From Ruminococcus sp. UBA4321 (lineage in GTDB: Bacteria; Bacillota; Clostridia; Oscillospirales; Ruminococcaceae), in contig DGUB01000067.1 of the NCBI GenBank assembly GCA_002393815.1, forward strand, positions 1-44,618: a stretch of DNA of 44,618 nucleotides, in the 5' to 3' direction. A model generated the notes under the pieces. It was given only the letters and a program-made list of their open reading frames with translations, did not search any database and had not been told where the DNA came from. A program made the translations under genes and the position numbers. Positions 1 to 8,119 of this stretch are shown piece after piece; the stretch's first letter is position 1, and each line of letters opens with the position of its first letter.

Positions 1-856
1 CGTCAAGCGTGTAAGTCGGCAGTTTGGTAGCGGCGTAATTATCGCCCCATGCATTGCTGAGTTCTTCTGCGTGCCACTGACCGCTGACACCGGCAATGAC
101 TTCATCAGCGGCGGCATGTTCCACAAACTCGCCGTTCGGCAGATACAGGAAACCGTCATTTCCGGCGATATTCAGAAGCGATTCCGTGACCGAAACACCG
201 GTATGCTCTGTGTTTGTGGCGTTCCAGTTGCACATATTCGCGGCTTTTTCCTCATTATAGTCCAGATTCAGCCCTGCACCCTTGAAGAACGAATACAGAT
301 ACCAGCCGCTGCTGAAATCCATTGTGAATTTTTTGCCGTTGTCTGCCGCGATTTTCAGGATATTATCAAGGGAAGCGACATCGCTTTCCGAGAAATAAGC
401 CTTGTTATAATACAGAAAATAGCCGTTTCCGGAAGACAGCGGATAGCCGTACAGTTTGCCGTCGCGCATGACCGTCTGCGCGGCTGTTGTCGATTCTCCG
501 CCGACAGAAGCAATTACTTGGTCAGTATTTTCGGTAATTTCCAGAAGTGTGCCGCTCTGGTACAGTTCATCTACCTGGTCATTGGCAATGTTGAATAAAT
601 CCGAAGCCTGACGAGGTGCTTTGACAATATCATCCTGACTCTGGTCTTTGATAGTATAACTTAGATTGACTTTACTTGCATTGAGCTGCTGAAATTTGGC
701 AATCTGTTCTTCCAGAATTTCTTCCGGTGCAAGGTCGCTTGCAATGGTCAGATGAATATTCTGGAATTCTTCTTCCGGTTCTTTCTGACCGGAACAGCCT
801 GCTGTCATGGATGCGAACAGCGAAACCGCCAGAATCACACCGAGATATTTTTTCAT
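1..856 (-). CDS. ABC transporter sugar-binding lipoprotein (3' end outside window)
   Basis: This is the N-terminal 285 residues of an extracellular solute-binding protein of the MalE-like family 1, which captures a sugar or oligosaccharide outside the cell and passes it to an ABC permease. The start has a basic N-terminus (MKKY), a hydrophobic stretch and a relaxed lipobox MTAGC with the lipid-modified Cys at residue 21, so it should be a membrane-anchored lipoprotein. The body has the family look: an AxDLAPEEILEEQIAKF-type first strand and helix, a GKLYGYP segment and YYNKAYF. A strong GGGGG ribosome-binding site lies just upstream of the ATG at 856. The gene diverges from the permease at 1152 and has a long leader (about 185 nt). 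The permease genes of the system should lie to the left of the window. The substrate cannot be deduced. Confidence 0.88.
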   Translation of the reverse strand, partial: MKKYLGVILAVSLFASMTAGCSGQKEPEEEFQNIHLTIASDLAPEEILEEQIAKFQQLNASKVNLSYTIKDQSQDDIVKAPRQASDLFNIANDQVDELYQSGTLLEITENTDQVIASVGGESTTAAQTVMRDGKLYGYPLSSGNGYFLYYNKAYFSESDVASLDNILKIAADNGKKFTMDFSSGWYLYSFFKGAGLNLDYNEEKAANMCNWNATNTEHTGVSVTESLLNIAGNDGFLYLPNGEFVEHAAADEVIAGVSGQWHAEELSNAWGDNYAATKLPTYTLD

Positions 857-898
857 AATAATTCCCCCAAACTGATTTTGTAAATTTTTTGTGACTTT

Positions 899-941
899 CA
901 GAAATGCCGGAAAATTTTGTCTTTCTGTACCGGCTTTTCTG
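899..941 (-). promoter_or_regulatory. Stem-loop in the leader of the sugar-binding protein gene
   Basis: Read on the minus strand, CAGAAAAGCCGG (930-941) can pair with CCGGCATTTCTG (899-910) with one mismatch, enclosing a 19-nt loop, about 40 nt upstream of the start codon. There is no U-tract, so it is not a terminator. Its function is unknown. Confidence 0.4.
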
Positions 942-1024
942 ATTTCTGATGAATTTTTTCTGAATATTCTGTGAACAGAACACAGAAACAGAATTCTGCG
1001 GAAAGCACAGATCCCCTGTATTTG

Positions 1025-1044
1025 CTGTCATATCAGGATGACAG
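1025..1044. promoter_or_regulatory. Inverted repeat over the minus-strand start site
   Basis: CTGTCAT and ATGACAG form perfect 7-bp arms separated by 6 bp. The repeat covers roughly -3 to +18 of the predicted transcript of the sugar-binding protein gene, a typical repressor-operator position. It could equally be a 5' mRNA hairpin. Confidence 0.45.
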
Positions 1045-1048
1045 TATT

Positions 1049-1077
1049 ATTATAGCACAAAACCGGAAATTTTGCAA
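1049..1077 (-). promoter_or_regulatory. Sigma-A promoter of the sugar-binding protein gene
   Basis: Minus strand: TTGCAA (1072-1077), 17-nt spacer, TATAAT (1049-1054) with an extended TGC before the -10. The -35 boxes of this promoter and of the plus-strand promoter at 1089 are 11 bp apart, so the two promoters diverge back to back. Confidence 0.8.
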
Positions 1078-1088
1078 GTGCGCCCGCG

Positions 1089-1117
1089 TTGACATTTCCG
1101 GGAAAATATGGTATGAT
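1089..1117 (+). promoter_or_regulatory. Sigma-A promoter of the YbiR-like permease
   Basis: TTGACA (1089-1094), 17-nt spacer, TATGAT (1112-1117) preceded by TGG. Confidence 0.85.
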
Positions 1118-1151
1118 AGTAATAACAGAATCTGAAAGGAGATGAATTATC

Positions 1152-2264
1152 ATGAAAGAAAAAATCCTGAAATTCTGCAAGGCACAGCCTGTTCTGCTGG
1201 CGGCACTGGCAGCCGCGCTCATCACCGTTCCGGTGATTCCGCCGGATGCCGGGTATCTGGACTACTGTAACACGGCGGTGCTGATTGAACTCTTTTCTCT
1301 GATGGCAGTCATTGCCGGACTGCGGAGTATCGGCATTTTCGGAAACATGACGGATTTTCTGCTTTCCCGTGCCGGAACTGTCCGGCGGCTTGGCGTGATG
1401 CTGATACTGATTTCCTTCTTTTCGGCGATGCTTGTCACAAATGATGTCGCACTGCTGACGTTCGTACCGCTTACGGTTCTGACATTCCGGAACATTCCGG
1501 GAGAAAAGCATAAAATTCTGACTGTTGTACTGGAAAATGCTGCTGCAAATCTGGGAAGTATGCTGACCCCTGTCGGCAATCCGCAGAATCTGTATTTATA
1601 TGATACTTATCATCTGACAACGGCAGTATTTTTCAGAACCATGATTCCGACGGGCATTGCCGGGTTATGCTGTATTCTTCTGCTGACGTTTCTGCTTCCG
1701 GCAGAGCCGTGCCGTCCGGAAGCTTCCGGACAATCTGAAATCCCGAAACCGAAGCTTGCGGTTTACAGTGTTCTGTTTGTATTCTGTCTGCTGACAGTAT
1801 TCCGGATAGTGCCGGACTGGGTATGCCTGATTGTGACGGTTCTGGTGATTCTGCTAACAGACAGAAAACTGCTCCTGAAAGTCGATTATGCTTTGCTTGC
1901 AACGTTTGTCTGTTTTTTTGTATTCGTCGGGAATATCGCCCGGATTGATGCTGTCAGCGAATTTTTCTCGAAGATTCTGACGGGAAGGGAACTGTTAATT
2001 TCCGTGCTGTTGTCGCAGGTTATCAGCAATGTACCGGCGGCAGTGATGCTTTCCGGCTTTACCGATAACGGTACGGCACTCCTGCTCGGCGTGAATCTGG
2101 GCGGACTCGGAACGCTGATTGCTTCGCTTGCCAGCCTGATTTCCTATCAGTGCTATCAGAAGTCCGAACAGCCGCAGTCCGGAAAGTATCTGCTGATATT
2201 TTCGGCAGTGAATTTCGGAACAATGGCAGTTCTGCTGTTATTGCAGATATTTGTATTTTCATGA
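1152..2264 (+). CDS. ArsB/NhaD-superfamily permease (YbiR-like, SLC13-type)
   Basis: A 370-residue integral membrane protein with about ten hydrophobic segments that should move an anion or organic acid across the cytoplasmic membrane. Two family signatures are visible: TNDVALLTF near residue 97 (the ArsB/CitM-type TNDxxxLxxxP helix) and NLGSMLTPVGNPQN near residue 134, which matches the NxGxxxTPxGNPQN re-entrant loop of the E. coli YbiR subgroup. A second, repeat-related ISNVPAAVML segment near residue 292 supports the inverted two-half architecture of the superfamily. An AAAGGAG site precedes the ATG, and a consensus promoter lies 60 bp upstream. It stands alone, divergent from a sugar-binding protein gene. 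The substrate is unknown for this subgroup and I do not propose one. Confidence 0.82.
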   Translation: MKEKILKFCKAQPVLLAALAAALITVPVIPPDAGYLDYCNTAVLIELFSLMAVIAGLRSIGIFGNMTDFLLSRAGTVRRLGVMLILISFFSAMLVTNDVALLTFVPLTVLTFRNIPGEKHKILTVVLENAAANLGSMLTPVGNPQNLYLYDTYHLTTAVFFRTMIPTGIAGLCCILLLTFLLPAEPCRPEASGQSEIPKPKLAVYSVLFVFCLLTVFRIVPDWVCLIVTVLVILLTDRKLLLKVDYALLATFVCFFVFVGNIARIDAVSEFFSKILTGRELLISVLLSQVISNVPAAVMLSGFTDNGTALLLGVNLGGLGTLIASLASLISYQCYQKSEQPQSGKYLLIFSAVNFGTMAVLLLLQIFVFS

Positions 2265-2267
2265 AAA

Positions 2268-2301
2268 ATTCCCTCTGCTTTCCGGCGGAGAGAAATTTTT
2301 T
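2268..2301 (+). terminator. Probable terminator after the permease gene
   Basis: CCCTCTGC and GCGGAGAG form an imperfect hairpin (one G-U pair) directly after the stop codon, followed by a run of T. Confidence 0.55.
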
Positions 2302-2309
2302 AAAACCTG

Positions 2310-2338
2310 TTGCTTTTTTTCAGAAACTATGCTATACT
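2310..2338 (+). promoter_or_regulatory. Promoter of the aldo/keto reductase gene
   Basis: TTGCTT (2310-2315), 17-nt spacer, TATACT (2333-2338) with extended TGC. Confidence 0.75.
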
Positions 2339-2374
2339 GAATAAAACTATATTCCCGAAAGGAAAGAAAATGTT

Positions 2375-3385
2375 ATGTGTACTGTTTATGATTATGATTA
2401 CCGCGCCAAGCCGGAACGCTATGATTCCATGATTTACCGCCGCTGCGGAAACAGCGGTCTGAAACTGCCTGTGATATCGCTCGGATTATGGCAGAATTTC
2501 GGTTCACAGGGCTGCTATGCCAATATGACAGATATGATTCATACAGCCTTTGACCTCGGAATCGTGCATTTTGACTTAGCCAATAATTACGGACATCCTT
2601 ACAACGGCACGGCAGAAAGCAATTTCGGCAGAATCCTTCAGGATATGCGCCACTACAGGGATGAAATGTGCATTTCTACAAAAGCCGGCTATGAAATGTG
2701 GGACGGCATCTACGGCGATAAGAACGGCTCCCGAAAATATCTGACCGCTTCTCTCGACCAGAGTTTAAAGCGCATGAATCTGGAGTATGTCGATATTTTC
2801 TATCATCACTGTCCGGATTCGGAAACGCCCGTGGAAGAAACCGCACTCGCGCTTGACCATGCAGTACATCAGGGAAAAACTCTGTATGTCGGCATCTCGA
2901 ATTATAATGCTCAGCAGACTGCCGAAATCCTGAAAATTTTCCGTGAACTCCGGACACCGTTTATCGTGAATCAGCCGTCTTATTCGATGCTGAACCGCTG
3001 GACGGAAACTGACGGCTTACAGAAGCTCGCACAGGAAGAAGGCTTCGGACTGGCAGTCTTTTCACCGCTGGCACAGGGATTCCTGACGGACAGATATCTG
3101 CACGGCATTCCGGAAGATTCCAGAATCGGAAAAGGCAATACATGGCTGAAAGGTCAGCTAGATGATGCCATGCTCCGCCGTCTGAATGCCCTGAATGAAA
3201 TCGCCGCCGGAAGAGGACAGAAGCTTTCACAGATGGCTCTGTCGTGGATTCTCAGCCATGAAGCTGTGACAACCGTTATCACAGGCGCAAGCCGTCCGGA
3301 ACAAATCCGCGAAAATGCCGCCTGCATTCAGAAACTGGAATTTTCTCCGGAAGAACTCCGGAAAATCGAGGAAATCTTAAAATAA
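2375..3385 (+). CDS. Aldo/keto reductase, YghZ/Gpr-like
   Basis: A 336-residue cytosolic NADPH-dependent oxidoreductase with the (beta/alpha)8 aldo/keto reductase fold. The N-terminus MIYRRCGNSGLKLPVISLGLWQNFG is of the type seen in E. coli YghZ (L-glyceraldehyde 3-phosphate reductase, AKR14). The catalytic tetrad is visible: Asp and Tyr in HFDLANNYG, Lys in CISTKAGYE, and His in DIFYHHCPD. The C-terminal cofactor loop ITGASRPEQIRENA is intact. An overlapping ATG at 2370 is out of frame; the ATG at 2375 follows GAAAGGAAAG at a good distance. The gene has its own promoter and terminator, so it is monocistronic. The likely role is detoxification or reduction of small aldehydes, but the exact substrate is inferred only from family resemblance. 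Confidence 0.9.
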   Translation: MCTVYDYDYRAKPERYDSMIYRRCGNSGLKLPVISLGLWQNFGSQGCYANMTDMIHTAFDLGIVHFDLANNYGHPYNGTAESNFGRILQDMRHYRDEMCISTKAGYEMWDGIYGDKNGSRKYLTASLDQSLKRMNLEYVDIFYHHCPDSETPVEETALALDHAVHQGKTLYVGISNYNAQQTAEILKIFRELRTPFIVNQPSYSMLNRWTETDGLQKLAQEEGFGLAVFSPLAQGFLTDRYLHGIPEDSRIGKGNTWLKGQLDDAMLRRLNALNEIAAGRGQKLSQMALSWILSHEAVTTVITGASRPEQIRENAACIQKLEFSPEELRKIEEILK

Positions 3386-3389
3386 CAAA

Positions 3390-3418
3390 CTGCCCGGAAA
3401 TTTCAGGTTTCCGGGCAG
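3390..3418. terminator. Bidirectional terminator hairpin between convergent genes
   Basis: An 11-bp perfect stem (CTGCCCGGAAA / TTTCCGGGCAG) with a 7-nt loop lies between the aldo/keto reductase and azlD stop codons. T-runs on both sides are short. Confidence 0.7.
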
Positions 3419-3423
3419 AAGTT

Positions 3424-3723
3424 TTACAGAAACAATCCGGTCACGAACGCCGCAAGCGATGCCGATAATGCAACGACAATCAGCGGCAGTTCAAAGAAGG
3501 AAAGAATCAGGGCAGTAATTGTTCCTGCAATTGCCGTGACAAGATTTCCGGTACTGTAGAAAATCGCCGGAATTGTCATGGCACTCAGTACCGCATAGGG
3601 AATATAATATAGAAAACTTTTCAGAAATACAGAATTGATTTTCTTCCGGAAAAATCCGAACGGTATCGCACGAATCAGATAAGTGACACCTGCCATCACC
3701 AGAATATAGACTGCTGTACTCAA
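3424..3723 (-). CDS. azlD: AzlD-type branched-chain amino-acid exporter subunit
   Basis: A 99-residue membrane protein of the AzlD family with about four hydrophobic segments; it works with AzlC as the small subunit of a branched-chain amino-acid exporter. The AzlD hallmark TYLIRAIPFGFF is near the N-terminus and YYIPYAVLSAMTIPAIF near residue 40. I chose the TTG at 3721-3723 because AGGAGG lies 7 nt upstream and because it overlaps the azlC stop codon as TTGA, indicating translational coupling. Starting at an upstream ATG would add about 48 residues read out of frame through azlC, which is not typical of the family. Confidence 0.88.
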   Translation of the reverse strand: MSTAVYILVMAGVTYLIRAIPFGFFRKKINSVFLKSFLYYIPYAVLSAMTIPAIFYSTGNLVTAIAGTITALILSFFELPLIVVALSASLAAFVTGLFL

Positions 3724-4418
3724 GCAGATTCCTCCTTTCGCGGAAACAGAAGCGCACCCAGCACAGATGCCGATACTGCACAGAGTATCACGGCGAATCC
3801 GCCGGAAAGTCCCGGCAGAAGATATTTGCATATCACGCTCAGCAAAGCCGCCGTCAGGACAACGCACAGAACGCTTTTTTCCTTACGGGACGGCGGAACG
3901 ATAAGCGCAAGGAACATGCCGTATAATACGATTCCGAGCGCGGCACTCACCGGCGCAGGCAGAAGCTGTCCGGCGAATGCGCCCAGAAACGTTCCGGCAG
4001 TCCAGCCGAGTGCGGCAATCAGAATCATGCCGTACATGTATAAAGGCGTGAGCGGTTCTTTCTGCGCGGCGCAGACCCCGAAGATTTCGTCTGTAATGCC
4101 GAACGCTGCCGCCATCCGGTGCGGAAATGTGAAATTTTTATCCAGTTTCTGTGATAAAGACAATGACATCAGTGCATAGCGGATATTGATTGTCAGCTGT
4201 ACCAGAACCATTTCCGCCAGCGTGCCACCGGAAGCGATAACCTCAACGCCTGCCGCTTGTCCGGCGGAAGTCAGATTCGTCAGCGAAATCAAAGTCGATT
4301 CCAGTACGCTCAGTCCGGATTTGACTGCCATAATCCCGAATCCGAACGATACCGACAAATAGCCCAGTGCAATCGGAATGCCGTGCGCCATGCCTTTCAG
4401 AAATGCAGAATTCTTCAT
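3720..4418 (-). CDS. azlC: AzlC-type branched-chain amino-acid exporter subunit
   Basis: A 232-residue AzlC-family permease subunit that, with AzlD, exports branched-chain amino acids and toxic analogues. The family features are the N-terminal GIPIALGYLSVSFGFGIMA segment, NLTSAGQAAG near residue 60 and the ITDEIFGV motif near residue 115. Several transmembrane helices follow. The ATG at 4416-4418 begins 1 nt after the stop of the upstream symporter gene, so all three genes are almost certainly one transcript. A longer reading with 18 extra N-terminal residues exists but would run back into the symporter coding sequence and lacks a ribosome-binding site. Confidence 0.9.
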   Translation of the reverse strand: MKNSAFLKGMAHGIPIALGYLSVSFGFGIMAVKSGLSVLESTLISLTNLTSAGQAAGVEVIASGGTLAEMVLVQLTINIRYALMSLSLSQKLDKNFTFPHRMAAAFGITDEIFGVCAAQKEPLTPLYMYGMILIAALGWTAGTFLGAFAGQLLPAPVSAALGIVLYGMFLALIVPPSRKEKSVLCVVLTAALLSVICKYLLPGLSGGFAVILCAVSASVLGALLFPRKEESA

Positions 4419-4419
4419 G

Positions 4420-5796
4420 TTACAGAATCCCCAGAGATACCAGCAGAAGCGCGAACAGCATGACAGGGGCAATATATTTTATCATGACGATAAACAAGCC
4501 CTTTCTGCCGAAGGTTTCGCCGTTTTTGGTAGCTTCCTGAATAACTGTTTCCGGCTTGACAATCCATCCGACAAGAATACAGGTTCCGATAGCGACTACA
4601 GGCATGAATATCTGATTGCTGATATAGTCCATAATATCGAGAATTTGTGCCACAGAGCCATTTGGCAGTGTGATTTCAAAATAAAGCGCATTATAGCCAA
4701 GACAGATAACAATGCCGATAACAAGAGCGATTGCCGTTTCAATGATGACAGCTTTTTTTCTGCTCCAGCCGAAGGCATCAATCAGGCTTGCGACAACGGC
4801 TTCCAGAACGGACATTGCACTGGTCAGAGCCGCAAACAGCACCATGATAAAGAACACTGCGCCGATAATATTCCCCATAAAGCCCATCTGTGAGAACACC
4901 TTCGGCAGAGCAATGAACATCAGACCGGGTCCCGAAGAACGCATTCCTTCTTCTCCCAGAAAGACAAATACTGCCGGAATAATCATAACTCCGGCAAGAA
5001 ATGCCACCAGAGTATCAAAAAATTCAATCTGGTTGACGGATTTCAGCAGATTGCTGTCATCCCGGAAATAAGAACCGTAAGTAATCATAATGCCCATGGC
5101 AACGCTGATACTGTAGAACAGCTGACCCATAGCATCAAGTATGGTAATAAAGACATCTTTCACGCCCATGCCGGCAAGCGACGGAATGACATAGACTTTC
5201 AGACCGTCCAGACCGGAACGTCCTTCATTTTCCTTGATAGTCAGAGAGAAAATCGCAATGCCGACAACCATCACCAGAAGAACGGGCATCAGGATTTTGG
5301 AGAACGATTCAATGCCCTTGTTCACGCCCTGATAGATGACGACGGCAACGGCAAGCAGAAAAATGACATCAAAGACAATCGGCTGAGCATAGCTGGTGAT
5401 GAAGTCCGTGAAATAGCCGTCCTGTGCCGCTGTCAGACCGTTTCCGGTCATGAATGTAACACAGTATTTCAGCACCCATCCGCCGATAATACAGTAATAC
5501 GGTAGAATCAAGAACGGCACAAGACAGGCAAATACGCCTATCCATTTTGATTTCTTGTGCAGTGTGCCGTAAGCGGTCAGCGCACTCTGCTTGGTTTTCC
5601 GTCCGATAGCGGTTTCGCTCACCATCATGGTGAAGCCGAATGTCAGCGCAAGCACCAGATATACCACCAGAAACAAGCCGCCGCCGTCCTTTGCCGCCAG
5701 ATAGGGGAATCGCCAGATATTCCCCAGTCCGACTGCGCTTCCAGCCGCTGCGAGGACAAACCCCAGCGAACTGGAAAAAGAATTTCGTTTTTCCAT
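4420..5796 (-). CDS. Sodium:neurotransmitter-symporter (NSS/SNF) family amino-acid transporter
   Basis: A 458-residue sodium-dependent symporter of the NSS family, whose bacterial members (LeuT, MhsT, TnaT) take up hydrophobic or aromatic amino acids. The first helix GSAVGLGNIWRFPYLAAKDGGG carries the NSS unwound sodium/substrate site; TMVSETAIG, IILPYYCIIGGW and LDAMGQLFYSISVAMGIMITYGSY (equivalent to LeuT TM6-7 region) follow. AGGAGG lies 11 nt before the ATG and a strong promoter upstream. It is the first gene of an operon with azlC and azlD, pairing a sodium-driven amino-acid importer with an exporter. The exact substrate is not readable. Confidence 0.9.
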   Translation of the reverse strand: MEKRNSFSSSLGFVLAAAGSAVGLGNIWRFPYLAAKDGGGLFLVVYLVLALTFGFTMMVSETAIGRKTKQSALTAYGTLHKKSKWIGVFACLVPFLILPYYCIIGGWVLKYCVTFMTGNGLTAAQDGYFTDFITSYAQPIVFDVIFLLAVAVVIYQGVNKGIESFSKILMPVLLVMVVGIAIFSLTIKENEGRSGLDGLKVYVIPSLAGMGVKDVFITILDAMGQLFYSISVAMGIMITYGSYFRDDSNLLKSVNQIEFFDTLVAFLAGVMIIPAVFVFLGEEGMRSSGPGLMFIALPKVFSQMGFMGNIIGAVFFIMVLFAALTSAMSVLEAVVASLIDAFGWSRKKAVIIETAIALVIGIVICLGYNALYFEITLPNGSVAQILDIMDYISNQIFMPVVAIGTCILVGWIVKPETVIQEATKNGETFGRKGLFIVMIKYIAPVMLFALLLVSLGIL

Positions 5797-5835
5797 AATA
5801 AAAATACCTCCTGTTTTGAAATGGCAGATAGTTTT

Positions 5836-5864
5836 ATTATAGCATAAATTGATAACAGTTGCAA
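5836..5864 (-). promoter_or_regulatory. Promoter of the symporter-azlCD operon
   Basis: Minus strand: TTGCAA (5859-5864), 17-nt spacer, TATAAT (5836-5841) with extended TGC. Confidence 0.8.
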
Positions 5865-5920
5865 GAAAATTCTGAAATTTTGCGGAAAATCAGACAATTG
5901 TACTGTATCCGGCAGTTTTG

Positions 5921-7870
5921 TCAGGTGTTCTGTCTGACAGTGGCAAGATGCTCCGGCATAGAGCCAATCAGAAGTTTCTGACTGACATCATCCCAGCAGA
6001 AATAAATCCGGATGAGGGTCTGTGACTTGATGCCGTGCTTGATATGCATGTCCATCAGATATTGTTTTTCCTGATAAGTAAACTTATAAGCATCCTCCCG
6101 GACACGGAGTGCTTCTTTTCCGCAGCCGGTGACTGCCCAGCCGTTCTGTGCAGCGTAAAGTGAAAGCTGTTCTTCCGAAATTTCCTTCCGGCGGAACAGG
6201 GCATAGGCATTCAGATAGACAATGCCGTCACAGAGCGTGTCAATATCCAGCGAACCGCTGTATTTTTTCATTTCTGATTTTGCACGGGAAGCAATCTGAA
6301 TCTGTCCGGAAAAATATTTTTCTGCCCAGTCGCAGACTTCTGCCTGTGTGCGCGGAAAATTCCTGACCAGTTCAGCGCGTTCCTGATAGAATGCAATAAT
6401 CTCCGCACTTCTCCGGTAAGCGGCTTCTTTCTGCTGCATCTGTTCCCGCTGATTGTCACAGAAGATTTTCAGGGCAGCAAGTTCCTCCTGTGCGGATTTC
6501 AGCTGTTTCTGAGTGATGCGCAGTGTTTCCATCAGCTGCTGCATATCTGTATTCTGCTGGGAGTAGGTTTTAATCTGCTTTTTAAGTTCCTCATAGGACA
6601 TGCGGTAGAATTCGCATTGTTCTTCCAGAGAATAGGTCTGTTTCCGCTTCAGGTGATAATCCCGGAGTCTGGCATCGGAATGAAACAGGAGTGTGCCGAA
6701 AAAATAGGAGCGGCGTTTCGGCATCTGTTTGATTTCGGCTTTCAGACGATAGGAAAATTCTTTCATATCCTGGGAATACTGCGGATATGACCAGCGTTCG
6801 GCTTCTGTTTTATGGACAAGCAGAACGACATCTCCGGCGGAAAGTTTTACAGAAGTTTTCCGTTCCAACTGCTGGAAATATTTTTCATCGACAAAGTACA
6901 CGACAGCAAAGCCCATCAGAGAAGCCGCAAGATTTTCCGCATCCAGAGACGGCAGTTTCTGCGGAACAGGAGCCGGAGCATTCAGAAGCGTATTTTTGGG
7001 GGCAGATTCTTTTGCCGGTTTCTGACCTTTCATTTCTTTCATGGCTTTGCGAATCTTCCGGACATCGTTTTCCTTAACAGGGACAGCTTTCACATCCAGG
7101 TTTTCCAGATTCAGCCCCCAGCTTTTTTCAGGCGTGACATCCAGTGAATAGCCGGTATGGAAACGGAAGGAAAGTGGCTTGTTTTCCGGAGTTTCTTCCG
7201 GTTCTGTTTCCGGAAGCGTTTCATAGGGACTGTCAGCAATCAGCAGCACCGGAAAATTAAAATCCTCTGTTTCCATCATCTGACAGAAGCGTTCCAGAGA
7301 AGCTTTTTCTGTCAGACGGAGCGGTTCACGGCTGACCGGAATCTGCTGATGCCGCAGAATCAGCAGCGGATTTTCAATCATGGCTTTGACCACCATAGGG
7401 CGGAATACTTCGCAGTCAGCGGTAGACTGTGCCGGTTCGGAACAAGTCGTCCGAACGCCGATTTCTACTGTATTTCGCTGCTGACGGAATGCAATTTCCG
7501 TGCTGAACATTCTTCCGGAAACCGGGAGGCGTTCTCTGGGCGTTCCCAGATTTGCTCCCATATCTGTTTCTGTCAGCAGAAACGACCAGATGCCTTCTTT
7601 TTCGATATAAATCACATCAATGCTCAGACCGTCAGAAAAGCTGAACGATGGCTGTACCTGAAATCCGGCATAATCTTCCGGTTCAGGCGTGGAAAAGACT
7701 TCCGGCAGATTGTCAAAATTTTTCAGCCGGGCGCGGAGCCAGCGGAATGTTTCCAGAATACATATCCGGAAGATGTCTTCCGGCGGCAGTTTCTCAGCCT
7801 GTGCTTCCGCATAGAACTGATAGGTGGGATAACTTTTCAGCGGCTGAAGTGTCGTAGTAATATAGGACAT
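5921..7870 (-). CDS. Unrecognised 649-residue coiled-coil protein with a C-terminal basic beta domain
   Basis: I do not recognise this family. The protein is soluble, with no signal peptide or membrane helix. Residues 1-330 look like an alpha/beta module with little repetition, residues about 250-320 are a Lys/Pro/Ala-rich linker, and residues about 325-420 a second globular part (VYFVDEKYF, DVVLLVHKTEAERW). A Gln/Glu/Lys-rich coiled coil spans roughly 430-510. The last 60 residues contain a His-containing helix (YLMDMHIKHG) followed by strands RIYFCWDD and KLLIGSMPEHL, an arrangement that resembles the end of small RelE-like domains; this is only a visual impression. The ATG at 7868-7870 is 9 nt from AAAGGA; an ATG two codons further upstream abuts the ribosome-binding site and is less likely. 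Monocistronic, with its own promoter. Confidence 0.75.
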   Translation of the reverse strand: MSYITTTLQPLKSYPTYQFYAEAQAEKLPPEDIFRICILETFRWLRARLKNFDNLPEVFSTPEPEDYAGFQVQPSFSFSDGLSIDVIYIEKEGIWSFLLTETDMGANLGTPRERLPVSGRMFSTEIAFRQQRNTVEIGVRTTCSEPAQSTADCEVFRPMVVKAMIENPLLILRHQQIPVSREPLRLTEKASLERFCQMMETEDFNFPVLLIADSPYETLPETEPEETPENKPLSFRFHTGYSLDVTPEKSWGLNLENLDVKAVPVKENDVRKIRKAMKEMKGQKPAKESAPKNTLLNAPAPVPQKLPSLDAENLAASLMGFAVVYFVDEKYFQQLERKTSVKLSAGDVVLLVHKTEAERWSYPQYSQDMKEFSYRLKAEIKQMPKRRSYFFGTLLFHSDARLRDYHLKRKQTYSLEEQCEFYRMSYEELKKQIKTYSQQNTDMQQLMETLRITQKQLKSAQEELAALKIFCDNQREQMQQKEAAYRRSAEIIAFYQERAELVRNFPRTQAEVCDWAEKYFSGQIQIASRAKSEMKKYSGSLDIDTLCDGIVYLNAYALFRRKEISEEQLSLYAAQNGWAVTGCGKEALRVREDAYKFTYQEKQYLMDMHIKHGIKSQTLIRIYFCWDDVSQKLLIGSMPEHLATVRQNT

Positions 7871-7912
7871 AAAATTCATTCCTTTCTGAAATGCATGAAA
7901 CATAATAATCTA

Positions 7913-7941
7913 ATTATACCATAAAATACAAAAAAGCACAA
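7913..7941 (-). promoter_or_regulatory. Promoter of the unrecognised coiled-coil gene
   Basis: Minus strand: TTGTGC (7936-7941), 17-nt spacer, TATAAT (7913-7918) with extended TGG. Confidence 0.7.
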
Positions 7942-7953
7942 GTTTTCTTTCTG

Positions 7954-7975
7954 ATTTTGTGTATCTGCACAAAAT
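7954..7975. promoter_or_regulatory. Operator-like inverted repeat
   Basis: Perfect 8-bp arms ATTTTGTG (7954-7961) and CACAAAAT (7968-7975) separated by 6 bp. It lies upstream of the -35 box of the minus-strand promoter (centre near -58), an activator-like position, in the 300-bp gap between two divergent genes. No T-run follows on either side. Confidence 0.5.
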
Positions 7976-8069
7976 CCGGAGAGGATTTCCGGCAATCTGA
8001 ACAGCATCCAGCAGAAAGCAGAATTCCGGAAGTTCACAGTTTTTTCATAAAATAAACCTGGTTCAGGGT

Positions 8070-8098
8070 TTGACAAATGTCCCGGAATGTGGTATAAT
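8070..8098 (+). promoter_or_regulatory. Consensus promoter of the FIST-GGDEF gene
   Basis: TTGACA (8070-8075), 17-nt spacer, TATAAT (8093-8098) with extended TGG: both hexamers match consensus exactly. Confidence 0.9.
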
Positions 8099-8119
8099 AT
8101 GTTACAAGAAGAAAACGGC

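Noticed and set aside
7157..7924. A 255-codon plus-strand frame opposite the coiled-coil gene
   Set aside because: It reads as a Phe/Arg/Cys-rich low-quality sequence with no start signal and runs into the promoter region of the real minus-strand gene.
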